This document shows, one piece after another, positions 57,648 through 64,000 of a DNA stretch of 64,000 nucleotides. The translations under genes were made by a program, and so were the position numbers. The notes under the pieces are model-generated. The model was given only the letters and a program-made list of their open reading frames with translations, ran no database searches and had not been told where the DNA came from. Positions within the stretch are counted from its first letter, which is position 1; each line of letters opens with the position of its first letter. The DNA is taken from contig RXIV01000005.1 of assembly GCA_003989085.1 (NCBI GenBank), forward strand, positions 186,001 through 250,000, written 5' to 3'. Source of the DNA: Candidatus Competibacteraceae bacterium. Lineage in GTDB: Bacteria > Pseudomonadota > Gammaproteobacteria > Competibacterales > Competibacteraceae.

Positions 57648-57675
57648 TTTCTAAGCTGCTTATTCAGCAGTTTTT
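57648..57675 (-). repeat. degenerate CRISPR repeat 1 (intact handle, covarying stem)
   Basis: 28-nt pseudo-repeat: stem CTGCT-GAATA-AGCAG and 3' end CTTAGAAA. Differences from the array repeat are the first four bases (AAAA for CTTT), one loop base and the paired C-to-T / G-to-A change that keeps the stem. It should still be recognised and cut by Cas6f. Confidence 0.85.
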
Positions 57676-57677
57676 CA

Positions 57678-57707
57678 ATTATCGCACTAAGCCCGTGAGG
57701 GTGCGAT
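57678..57707 (-). promoter_or_regulatory. promoter and inverted repeat for the mini-CRISPR RNA
   Basis: On the minus strand TGCGATAAT gives an extended -10 (TG-n-GATAAT, five of six matching TATAAT) at 57683-57678. This would start transcription at about 57671, right at the first pseudo-repeat. No good -35 is present, as allowed for extended -10 promoters. An inverted repeat with arms ATCGCAC (57681-57687) and GTGCGAT (57701-57707) overlaps the promoter and may be a regulator site. Confidence 0.55.
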
Positions 57708-57762
57708 GAGCCTGCCGCTATTTTTCGGTGCTTGCATCTATGTGAAAAGTTGGGTAGGCTAA

Positions 57763-57813
57763 TTGCCGTTATCAATAAATAGGTACATTCTAACAGTTGC
57801 TAGGAATTAAAAT
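57763..57813 (+). promoter_or_regulatory. putative csy operon promoter containing the mini-CRISPR target
   Basis: Best -10 candidate is TAAAAT at 57808-57813 (five of six). A weaker upstream pair is TTGCCG (57763-57768) with TACATT (57784-57789). The sequence complementary to the mini-CRISPR spacer occupies 57779-57802, with the I-F PAM (CC on the minus strand, GG on the plus) at 57803-57804. A bound Csy complex would cover the -35/-10 interval. A near-IHF site (12 of 13 to WATCAANNNNTTR) lies at 57770-57782. Confidence 0.6.
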
Positions 57814-57825
57814 TTTGCCAAAATC

Positions 57826-57855
57826 AACGCCGAGGTGCGGGGGCACCTCGGCGTT
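57826..57855 (+). terminator. 13-bp stem-loop at the 5' end of the csy leader
   Basis: Arms AACGCCGAGGTGC and GCACCTCGGCGTT pair perfectly around GGGG. The hairpin begins about 10 nt after the expected transcription start and is followed by only TTTGAA. It may therefore be a 5' stabilising structure or attenuator rather than a simple terminator. Confidence 0.55.
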
Positions 57856-57926
57856 TGAAGCAAATCACTTCTCGTGCAGTCGAGAACTCAGCCGCAGAGT
57901 CCGTTGCGAGCAAGGAGGGTACATAG

Positions 57927-57959
57927 TTGCTTGGCCAGCACCTCACCTTATTAGCCTAA
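57927..57959 (+). CDS. 10-codon leader ORF with strong Shine-Dalgarno (candidate leader peptide or CreT-like toxin)
   Basis: AAGGAGGG at 57912-57919 stands seven bases before TTG 57927, which opens a 10-codon frame (M-L-G-Q-H-L-T-L-L-A) ending at TAA 57957-57959, directly before a terminator. A good ribosome-binding site in front of such a short frame is unlikely to be there by chance, but the TTG start is weak evidence. Position between a guide-targeted promoter and a terminator is what a CreT-like toxin or an attenuating leader peptide would show. No toxicity can be inferred from sequence. Confidence 0.3.
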   Translation: MLGQHLTLLA

Positions 57960-57961
57960 GC

Positions 57962-57994
57962 GGCCCCGGAGCAAAATCCCCGGGGCCATTTTAT
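57962..57994 (+). terminator. intrinsic terminator/attenuator immediately upstream of csy1
   Basis: Stem GGCCCCGG (57962-57969) pairs with CCGGGGCC (57980-57987) and is followed by ATTTTAT. It lies only 39 bp before the csy1 start, leaving too little room for another promoter, so csy1 must be transcribed through it. This suggests attenuation control of the csy operon or a separate short RNA ending here. Confidence 0.6.
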
Positions 57995-58033
57995 ACAAGC
58001 CGACCTTCAACGTCACTTAAGGAGATAGCATCC

Positions 58034-59344
58034 GTGGCTCCTTCAACTCATGCCATCGGCGATACAGAACAGATTCGGCAAGCCATAGCTGCATTTCTGC
58101 AAGATCGCCTCAAACCCAAGCTGGACAAACTCAAGGAAGAGGATCATGACGCACGGCAAAAGCTGCTGGCCGCGCATGATCCGCAGACCTGGATTGCTGA
58201 TGCGGCGAAGCGGGTCAGTCAAATTCAGCAAGTTACGCACGCGATCAAGTTCAGCCACCCCGACGCCAAAGGGTCCAGCTTGAGCAGTGCCGGCAACCAA
58301 AAGGCTGGTGATTTTACTGTCGGTTCTCACACTCTGACGGATATGCTGCCACCAGATGTAGTAGGCAGCGCGGCAGCGCTCGGCGTGTACAAGTTCCTGC
58401 GCCTTGAAGTGAACGGTCAATCATTGCTGGATCGCGCTATCGCACAAGACCCCGCGCTGGCTGCCGCCCTTTCTGATGATGCTAATTTGGCCTGCGAATG
58501 GATGGCGGCCTTCGCTACCTTGCCTGAACCGAACGGCCCGCCAGCGACCCATAAACTGGCGAAACAACTCTATTGGCCGCTGGGCGACGGGCGTTATCAC
58601 CTGCTGGCTCCACTGTTTCCGACCGCGCTGGCTCATACGGTATGGGCGGGCATCCGAGAGGATCGCTTTTCCGACGAGGCCAAGGCCGCACGGGAAGCCA
58701 AGCGGGAGAATCGCGCCCATCCGCAGGGCTATCGTGAATATCCCAATCTGGCGATCCAGAAGTTTGGCAGCACCCAACCGCAGAACATTAGCCAACTCAA
58801 TACTGAACGTCGCGGCGAAAACTGGCTGTTGCCCTCTTTGCCGCCGACGTGGCAATCCGACTCGATCCGCCCGCCGTTTTTTACCGAGAGTGTCTTTGCC
58901 CGCCGTTTTCCCAAGCGTTTTGAGGTAAAGCGCCTCACTCAAGCACTGAGTGAATTCCTCAAGCGTGTGGCGAAGGTGGACAACAACATCCACATCAAAA
59001 GCGCACAGGCTAAACTGGTGAGCGACATCTTTGCTGAGTTGTTTCAATTTGCCGCCGAACTGCATGAACTCGACGCGGGCTGGAGTCAGGACGAAAGATG
59101 CCGTCTCAACGCGGCGGAACAATGCTGGCTCGATCCCAAACGCGCTGTGATGGACGAGGAATTTGCTGGCCGTTGGCTGAGTGGCAAGTGGCAAGATGAA
59201 ATCTGCCTGTACTTTGGTAATTGGTTGAATGCGGCAATCAGCACCGAGCAAACACCAATGGGACAAGCCGAATCCGAGGCGTGGCAAACGAAGTTGCGCG
59301 ATGAGTTGAGCATGATTCGCTTGGAGCTTGCCGACCATGACTAG
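58034..59344 (+). CDS. csy1: type I-F Csy complex large subunit Csy1 (Cas8f)
   Basis: 436-residue Cas8f subunit that helps recognise the PAM and crRNA handle. The start is GTG 58034 with AAGGAG nine bases upstream; the frame is open to 57797, but that part covers leader hairpins. Recognisable family segments include IRQAIAAFLQDRLKPKLDKL, FSHPDAKGSS, TDMLPPDVVGSAAALGVYKF and NWLLPSLPPTW. First gene of the csy1-csy2-csy3-cas6f operon; it overlaps csy2 by eight bases. Confidence 0.95.
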   Translation: MAPSTHAIGDTEQIRQAIAAFLQDRLKPKLDKLKEEDHDARQKLLAAHDPQTWIADAAKRVSQIQQVTHAIKFSHPDAKGSSLSSAGNQKAGDFTVGSHTLTDMLPPDVVGSAAALGVYKFLRLEVNGQSLLDRAIAQDPALAAALSDDANLACEWMAAFATLPEPNGPPATHKLAKQLYWPLGDGRYHLLAPLFPTALAHTVWAGIREDRFSDEAKAAREAKRENRAHPQGYREYPNLAIQKFGSTQPQNISQLNTERRGENWLLPSLPPTWQSDSIRPPFFTESVFARRFPKRFEVKRLTQALSEFLKRVAKVDNNIHIKSAQAKLVSDIFAELFQFAAELHELDAGWSQDERCRLNAAEQCWLDPKRAVMDEEFAGRWLSGKWQDEICLYFGNWLNAAISTEQTPMGQAESEAWQTKLRDELSMIRLELADHD

Positions 59345-60335
59345 CGTACTGATTGAAGCAGGGGGGCTGCTGATCCTGCCGCGCTTACAAATCCAAAACG
59401 CCAATGCCATTTCCGGCCCACTGACTTGGGGCTTTCCCTCGCCAACCGCGTTTACCGGCTTTGCCCATGCTTTGGAACGCCGGTTGCGAACTGATTCAGG
59501 CGACTTGAAACAAGGCTTTGGTGGAGTTGGCATCATCTGCCACCGCTTTGAACCTCAAGTGTCACGACCTGCTGGACGACGCACCCAAGTCTTTCGCCTG
59601 ACGCGCAACCCGGTCGGCAAGGACGGCGCACCGACGGCGCTGGTGGAGGAAGGCCGCGCTCATCTGGAAATCAGTTTGGTCATCGTGGTGAAGGATGGGT
59701 TTGATGACTTCGATGGCAACGAGTGGGCGAAAACCGCTCACCACATTGCCCAAGGGATGCGGCTGGCGGGCGGTAGCGTCCTGCCTGCTGGCAAAGGCGA
59801 ACGCTATGAAGCCCGGTGGCAGATTTTGCCCGACTCTCTCAACTCGCAAAAAGAAGTCTTCGGCAAATTGCGCCGTCGTTTGCTGCCCGGTTTTGCGTTG
59901 GTGCAGCGGGAAGACCTGCTGGCTGAACGACTGGCCGAAATTCGCGCTCAGCAATCCAACGCAATCGCTCTGGACGCCTTGCTCGACCTTTCGCGGCTGA
60001 ATATCGAACCGACCGCGCTCAATCCTGATAAGCCGGAAGAAGTCACTTGGCAGGTGCGCAAGCGTCCGGGCTGGCTGGTTCCGCTGCCGATTGGCTATGC
60101 CGGCATTTCGCCTCTCTACGGACCGGGCGAAGTTGAGAACGCCCGAGATAACGTCACCCCATTCCGGTTCGTCGAAAGTCTGTATTCCTTGGGCGAGTGG
60201 GTGAGTCCGCATCGACTGGAGAACCTGCAACAACTGCTTTGGCACACCGAAGCGGACACCGAAAACGGCGTTTACCGCTGCACCAACCACTATTCCGAAA
60301 CAACAACCCCTATCGCCGTTGGCGGCATCGCATAA
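59337..60335 (+). CDS. csy2: type I-F Csy complex subunit Csy2 (Cas5f)
   Basis: 332-residue Cas5f that forms the tail of the Csy complex with Csy1 and holds the crRNA 5' handle. It begins TSVLIEAGGLLILPRLQIQN and continues ISGPLTWGFPSPTAFTGFAH, the standard Csy2 opening. ATG 59337 is preferred over an in-frame TTG nine bases upstream, with GGAG ten bases before it. The end contains GYAGISPLYGPGEVENARD. Overlap with csy1 indicates translational coupling. Confidence 0.95.
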   Translation: MTSVLIEAGGLLILPRLQIQNANAISGPLTWGFPSPTAFTGFAHALERRLRTDSGDLKQGFGGVGIICHRFEPQVSRPAGRRTQVFRLTRNPVGKDGAPTALVEEGRAHLEISLVIVVKDGFDDFDGNEWAKTAHHIAQGMRLAGGSVLPAGKGERYEARWQILPDSLNSQKEVFGKLRRRLLPGFALVQREDLLAERLAEIRAQQSNAIALDALLDLSRLNIEPTALNPDKPEEVTWQVRKRPGWLVPLPIGYAGISPLYGPGEVENARDNVTPFRFVESLYSLGEWVSPHRLENLQQLLWHTEADTENGVYRCTNHYSETTTPIAVGGIA

Positions 60336-60347
60336 GGAAGCAATGAC

Positions 60348-61391
60348 ATGGCTAAAACTGACCTGAAAACCGCCTCCGTATTGGCGTTTGAACGTAAGCT
60401 AGACCCGTCCGATGCGCTGTTTAGCGCCGGATGCTGGGACGAACGGACGAACGGCCCACAGTGGGTTGCAGTGGGTGTCAGAGAAAAGTCGGTGCGCGGT
60501 ACTATTTCCAACAGACTGTCCACCAAGGATCAGGATCCAGCAAAGCTGGATGCCTCGATCCAGTCGCCCAACCTGCAAACCGTTGATGTCGCGACGCTCC
60601 CCAACGACGCCGATACCTTGCGCGTCCGTTTCACCCTGCGCGTTCTTGGTGGGGCCGGCACGCCATCAGCCTGTAATAATGCGGACTATCAGAAAAAGTT
60701 GCAGATCACGGTCAAGCAATACGTGGATCAAATAGGCCTTGCCGAGTTGGCCCGGCGCTACGCCTTCAACTTAGCGAACGGCCGCTTTCTGTGGCGCAAT
60801 CGAATGGGCGCGGAACAGATCGAGGTACAGGTTTGCCACTTGATCCAAGGCGAAACCAGCCAAGCCTGGACCTTCAACGCGCACGATTTTTCCCTGCGAA
60901 ATTTCGATGCGCCCGCTCATGCCCAAGCGGATTTGCACTCTTTGGCAGCCGCCATCGAACAGGGTCTGGCGGGCAAAGTCTATGCGCTGCTGGACGTGGT
61001 CGCTTATGCCAGAGTGGGTGGCGGGCAGGAAGTTTATCCGTCCCAGGAACTGATACTCGATCGAGGCGATAAGAAAGGCCAGAAGAGCAAGACGCTTTAC
61101 ACCGTGGGCAATATCGCCGCCATCCACAGTCAGAAGATCGGTAACACCCTGCGAACCATTGATACCTGGTATCCCAACGAAGAAGAAGGCATCGCAATCG
61201 GCCCAATCGCCGTCGAGCCTTATGGTTCGGTCACCTCGCAAGGAAAAGCCTATCGTCAGCCCAAGGATAAAGCCGACTTCTATAACCTGCTGGACAACTG
61301 GGTGCTCGCAGATAAGACGCCAGATGCTGGCAATCAGCATTATGTGATGGCGACGTTGATCCGGGGTGGCGTCTTCGGCGAGAAGGACTGA
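60348..61391 (+). CDS. csy3: type I-F Csy complex backbone subunit Csy3 (Cas7f)
   Basis: 347-residue Cas7f; six copies form the crRNA-binding backbone in known complexes. Family segments include [40 protein letters not shown] and [11 protein letters not shown]. The length is typical. AAGGA lies eight bases before ATG 60348, and the gene is 12 bp after csy2 and 3 bp before cas6f. Confidence 0.96.
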   Translation: MAKTDLKTASVLAFERKLDPSDALFSAGCWDERTNGPQWVAVGVREKSVRGTISNRLSTKDQDPAKLDASIQSPNLQTVDVATLPNDADTLRVRFTLRVLGGAGTPSACNNADYQKKLQITVKQYVDQIGLAELARRYAFNLANGRFLWRNRMGAEQIEVQVCHLIQGETSQAWTFNAHDFSLRNFDAPAHAQADLHSLAAAIEQGLAGKVYALLDVVAYARVGGGQEVYPSQELILDRGDKKGQKSKTLYTVGNIAAIHSQKIGNTLRTIDTWYPNEEEGIAIGPIAVEPYGSVTSQGKAYRQPKDKADFYNLLDNWVLADKTPDAGNQHYVMATLIRGGVFGEKD

Positions 61392-61394
61392 CAG

Positions 61395-61958
61395 ATGGAT
61401 GCCTATCTTGAAATCCGGCTGTTGCCCGATCCGGAGTTCATGCCGACACTACTGATGAATGCCCTGTTCAACAAGTTGCACCGTGGGTTAGTGGAGCAGG
61501 GTGGGAACAATATTGGCGTGAGTTTCCCCGATGTTGGGAAGAAGAGCCGGTCTCTTGGCGAACGGTTGCGCCTTCACGGCAGTAGAACAAACTTGGCGGA
61601 GCTGATGGCCTTGAACTGGATGATGGGGATGCGAGATCACTCTGTGGTGGGCACAGTTATGGAAGTTCCCGCTCATGCCAAGCCGAGAGTGGTCCGGCGA
61701 GTTCAGGCCAAAAGCAACCCGGAACGGCAACGGCGTCGGTTGATCGCCAGAAAGGGCGTCAGCCTTGAGCAAGCAATACAGGCGATCCCGGACGACGCGA
61801 TGGAGCTGTTAAAACTGCCCTACCTGATTTTAACTAGCCAAAGTACGGGCCAGCAGTTTCGCCTGTTTGTGGATCATCTGGCGATTCAAGAACAAACAGT
61901 AGTTGGCGCGTTCAGTGCTTACGGTCTGAGTCCAACGGCTACGGTTCCTTGGTTCTGA
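61395..61958 (+). CDS. cas6f: CRISPR RNA endoribonuclease Cas6f (Csy4)
   Basis: 187-residue ribonuclease that cuts pre-crRNA at the base of the repeat hairpin and stays bound to the 3' end. It starts MDAYLEIRLLPDPEF. His29 in LFNKLHRGL is at the position of the catalytic His of characterised Csy4. The arginine-rich helix for RNA major-groove binding is visible in VVRRVQAKSNPERQRRRL. It should process both the main array and the degenerate mini-array, since both keep the 5-bp hairpin. Last gene of the csy operon. Confidence 0.96.
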   Translation: MDAYLEIRLLPDPEFMPTLLMNALFNKLHRGLVEQGGNNIGVSFPDVGKKSRSLGERLRLHGSRTNLAELMALNWMMGMRDHSVVGTVMEVPAHAKPRVVRRVQAKSNPERQRRRLIARKGVSLEQAIQAIPDDAMELLKLPYLILTSQSTGQQFRLFVDHLAIQEQTVVGAFSAYGLSPTATVPWF

Positions 61959-61993
61959 CCCTTTAATTTTTAGCCCCTTAGATAGGTGTTAAT

Positions 61994-62006
61994 AATCAAA
62001 TAGTTA
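61994..62006 (+). promoter_or_regulatory. perfect IHF consensus in the CRISPR leader
   Basis: AATCAAATAGTTA fits WATCAANNNNTTR at every position and lies 84 bp before the first repeat. IHF bending of the leader directs Cas1-Cas2-3 integration at the first repeat in type I-F systems. A 12-bp palindrome TAGTTATAACTA (62001-62012) overlaps it. Confidence 0.75.
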
Positions 62007-62032
62007 TAACTAGCTCCGTTATTTTGGTTTTA

Positions 62033-62057
62033 GGGCGCGATTGCGCCCTTTTTCTTT
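62033..62057 (+). terminator. intrinsic terminator of the csy operon within the leader
   Basis: GGGCGC-GATT-GCGCCC hairpin followed by TTTTTCTTT, 75 bp after the cas6f stop. It ends the csy transcript inside the leader, so the array likely has its own promoter between here and 62089. Confidence 0.85.
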
Positions 62058-62089
62058 AAAAATTCGGCTATTATCAGAATTGACTTCTC

Positions 62090-64000
62090 CTTTACTGCCG
62101 GATAGGCAGCTTAGAAAATTCACCACCGCTTGCGATTCCAGCGTGGCTACTTTACTGCCGGATAGGCAGCTTAGAAACTGGACTTATCGCCTTGCAACTC
62201 TGCGAGTTGCTTTACTGCCGGATAGGCAGCTTAGAAAAGCACTGCCAGCCAAGCCAGCGGATCGGTCACCTTTACTGCCGGATAGGCAGCTTAGAAAAGT
62301 CCCTTCCTGACTCACTGCCGGGAAATCGATCTTTACTGCCGGATAGGCAGCTTAGAAAAAACCCGGCAACCGTCAAGCCGAACAGACCCGCTTTACTGCC
62401 GGATAGGCAGCTTAGAAATGTTGCGGGACTTGGATGCGGGAAAGGAAACACTTTACTGCCGGATAGGCAGCTTAGAAAGTGATGGTTTGCGCTGGCGAAC
62501 CGCTCGTCACCTTTACTGCCGGATAGGCAGCTTAGAAAAACAAGGAATACCCGTCTGCCGCACTAGGGAACTTTACTGCCGGATAGGCAGCTTAGAAACG
62601 ATAGAAATATCGGTAAAGCCAGTAGCGTAATCTTTACTGCCGGATAGGCAGCTTAGAAAAGCTCCCGACGTAACTGCGCGAGGTCATCCTCCTTTACTGC
62701 CGGATAGGCAGCTTAGAAAGTAACCCGGAGACGGTTCCGAAGTATCGGGTCCTTTACTGCCGGATAGGCAGCTTAGAAATTACCGAGTTCCTGCTGTGTG
62801 CGCCGGTGCTGTCTTTACTGCCGGATAGGCAGCTTAGAAATGGTGACCTCGATCAGCTCCACCTCACACCCACTTTACTGCCGGATAGGCAGCTTAGAAA
62901 AATCACTGCAAACCGAATTTCGCCTGGTGACCCTTTACTGCCGGATAGGCAGCTTAGAAAAGAACCGCGGCTTTCTTGTGTGGCACTTTAGCCTTTACTG
63001 CCGGATAGGCAGCTTAGAAAGGGCGCATGTCGCCGCACTCGCATTCAGTACCCTTTACTGCCGGATAGGCAGCTTAGAAAGGTCACTTGGCCGCGTATCG
63101 CCACCAAAGTCCCTTTACTGCCGGATAGGCAGCTTAGAAAAACGCCATCCCCGTCCGGCTGCTGGCCCAGTCCTTTACTGCCGGATAGGCAGCTTAGAAA
63201 AACTTCTCACGCCCGCCGCTGTGCTCGATAGCCTTTACTGCCGGATAGGCAGCTTAGAAAGCTGATACCAGCGCGATAATCTGTTTTCCGTCCTTTACTG
63301 CCGGATAGGCAGCTTAGAAATCACTGGACGGTGCCCCAGCTAGTGGTGTTTTCTTTACTGCCGGATAGGCAGCTTAGAAAAAGGAAACTGACGAAGGAAC
63401 GCGACGAGCGGCCTTTACTGCCGGATAGGCAGCTTAGAAAAAATGAGGTGTCTTTGCAGACGGAAGCTATTTCTTTACTGCCGGATAGGCAGCTTAGAAA
63501 AATCAGGGTGAGGATCTGGCGCTGAGTTTCTTCTTTACTGCCGGATAGGCAGCTTAGAAAACCAGTGGCGCGGTGCTAACCGCCAACAATCTCTTTACTG
63601 CCGGATAGGCAGCTTAGAAATGACTGGCGAGCACGGTAGGCGTCGCCAGATACTTTACTGCCGGATAGGCAGCTTAGAAATGTAGCCGTCCGCAAGAACG
63701 TCGGTGCCGACGCTTTACTGCCGGATAGGCAGCTTAGAAAATGCGTCATTTGCGGCAATCTGCTTATCACTGCTTTACTGCCGGATAGGCAGCTTAGAAA
63801 TGCTGGCATCATCGTCGACGTGGACAGCTTGGCTTTACTGCCGGATAGGCAGCTTAGAAAGTTGCCGGAATCATGGCGACGTACAGCCGATGCTTTACTG
63901 CCGGATAGGCAGCTTAGAAATCGCGTTTTTGTCAGCCTGCTTGCAGCGATTGCTTTACTGCCGGATAGGCAGCTTAGAAAAGACGAGTATGTCGAATGGT
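62090..64000 (+). CRISPR. type I-F CRISPR array, 32 repeats visible, truncated by window end
   Basis: Thirty-two copies of an identical 28-nt repeat, from 62090-62117 to 63953-63980. The repeat begins CTTTACTGCC and ends GCTTAGAAA, with hairpin CTGCC-GGATA-GGCAG; it is a close variant of the canonical I-F repeat (GTTCACTGCC...AAGAAA). There are 31 complete spacers: 28 of 32 nt and three of 33 nt (after repeats 4, 9 and 12), plus 20 nt of another at the edge. Orientation follows the csy operon, with the leader on the left. No degenerate terminal repeat is seen, so the array continues. All spacers look unique by eye. Confidence 0.98.

Larger units (their letters stand above)
57577..57671 (-). 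ncRNA. putative cas-regulating crRNA-like RNA (CreR/CreA-like mini-CRISPR)
   Basis: Minus-strand unit: promoter, pseudo-repeat 1, 24-nt spacer, pseudo-repeat 2, hairpin. Pseudo-repeat 1 (57675 down to 57648) matches the array repeat at 21 of 28 positions. It keeps the last 12 bases including handle CTTAGAAA. Two of its changes are compensatory: stem CTGCC/GGCAG becomes CTGCT/AGCAG, preserving the Cas6f hairpin. Pseudo-repeat 2 (57623-57596) keeps a perfect 17-nt hairpin core but has lost its handle, which a last repeat does not need. The spacer starts TAGCAACTG and matches a CC-flanked site upstream of csy1. This is the design of RNAs known to guide Cascade to cas promoters (CreR) or to toxin promoters (CreA). 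Expression is unproven. Confidence 0.8.

Noticed and set aside
57797-58033. N-terminal extension of the csy1 frame to a TTG at 57797
   Set aside because: The extension covers the leader hairpins and has Cys/Arg-rich non-protein-like composition; GTG 58034 has AAGGAG and gives a normal Csy1 length.
62041-63812. Several open frames within the CRISPR array
   Set aside because: Their translations are repeats of LLPDRQLRK, LYCRIGSLE or FLSCLSGSK, i.e. read-through of the CRISPR repeat.
62118-64000. Self-targeting spacers against this window
   Set aside because: I compared spacers with the window by eye and saw no convincing match; this is not exhaustive and needs a BLASTN search.
1-64000. tRNA, rRNA, prophage or integrase genes
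   Set aside because: No tRNA cloverleaf-like segment, rRNA stretch, phage structural gene or intact recombinase was recognised anywhere in the window.

Overview
The window looks like part of the chromosome of a gammaproteobacterium with moderately high G+C. The signs are gamma-type FNR, DjlA, YahK-like dehydrogenase, the yfaP-Q-S-T-A macroglobulin operon, tandem MdtB/MdtC-type RND pumps and a type I-F CRISPR-Cas system. A lineage near Competibacteraceae or Chromatiales is a guess from gene content only. The left edge cuts a hybrid histidine kinase and the right edge cuts a CRISPR array.

Layout. 0-4.3 kb: hybrid histidine kinase, GH13 alpha-amylase-type hydrolase, a nested extragenic palindrome and a 91-residue protein. 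4.5-4.8 kb: a decayed IS5-type transposase fragment. 4.8-13.8 kb (minus): a complete MdtABC/MuxABC-type efflux operon with its outer-membrane channel. 13.8-16.8 kb (minus): NitT/TauT-type ABC ATPase and fused double permease without a binding protein. 17-31.8 kb: YfdX, an ECF-type permease, DjlA, FNR, multicopper oxidase, quinone reductase, histone-deacetylase-like hydrolase, CBS protein, DusA, a DUF4178 zinc-ribbon protein with a 46-residue membrane partner, YahK-like ADH, RIO kinase and an aldo/keto reductase. 31.9-36.2 kb: nickel/hydrogenase maturation genes hupE, hypA, hypB, hypF. 36.4-39.9 kb: DUF5682-VWA pair. 40-48.2 kb (minus): the five-gene yfa macroglobulin operon. 48.3-53.2 kb: an AT-richer accessory stretch with a cysteine-rich secreted protein, a broken small gene, an ABM-domain membrane protein, a DJ-1/PfpI protein, an unknown protein and a DUF5710 fragment.

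53.2-64 kb is a complete type I-F CRISPR-Cas locus: cas1, cas2-3, csy1, csy2, csy3, cas6f, a leader with a perfect IHF consensus, and an array of 32 identical 28-nt repeats that runs off the window.

The most interesting element is the 465-bp gap between cas2-3 and csy1. On the minus strand it holds a degenerate two-repeat mini-array with its own extended -10 promoter and a terminator-like hairpin. The upstream pseudo-repeat keeps the Cas6f stem through a compensatory C-G to T-A change and keeps an intact CTTAGAAA handle. Its 24-nt spacer begins TAGCAACTG. The same nine bases occur directly after a CC (the I-F PAM) about 230 bp upstream of csy1, inside the likely promoter of the csy operon, and 19 of 24 positions match overall. 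This is the expected design of a crRNA-like guide that directs the Csy complex to repress its own operon (CreR-like), or of the antitoxin RNA of a CreTA-like module. The transcript from the targeted promoter would pass three hairpins and a 10-codon ORF with a strong Shine-Dalgarno before reaching csy1.
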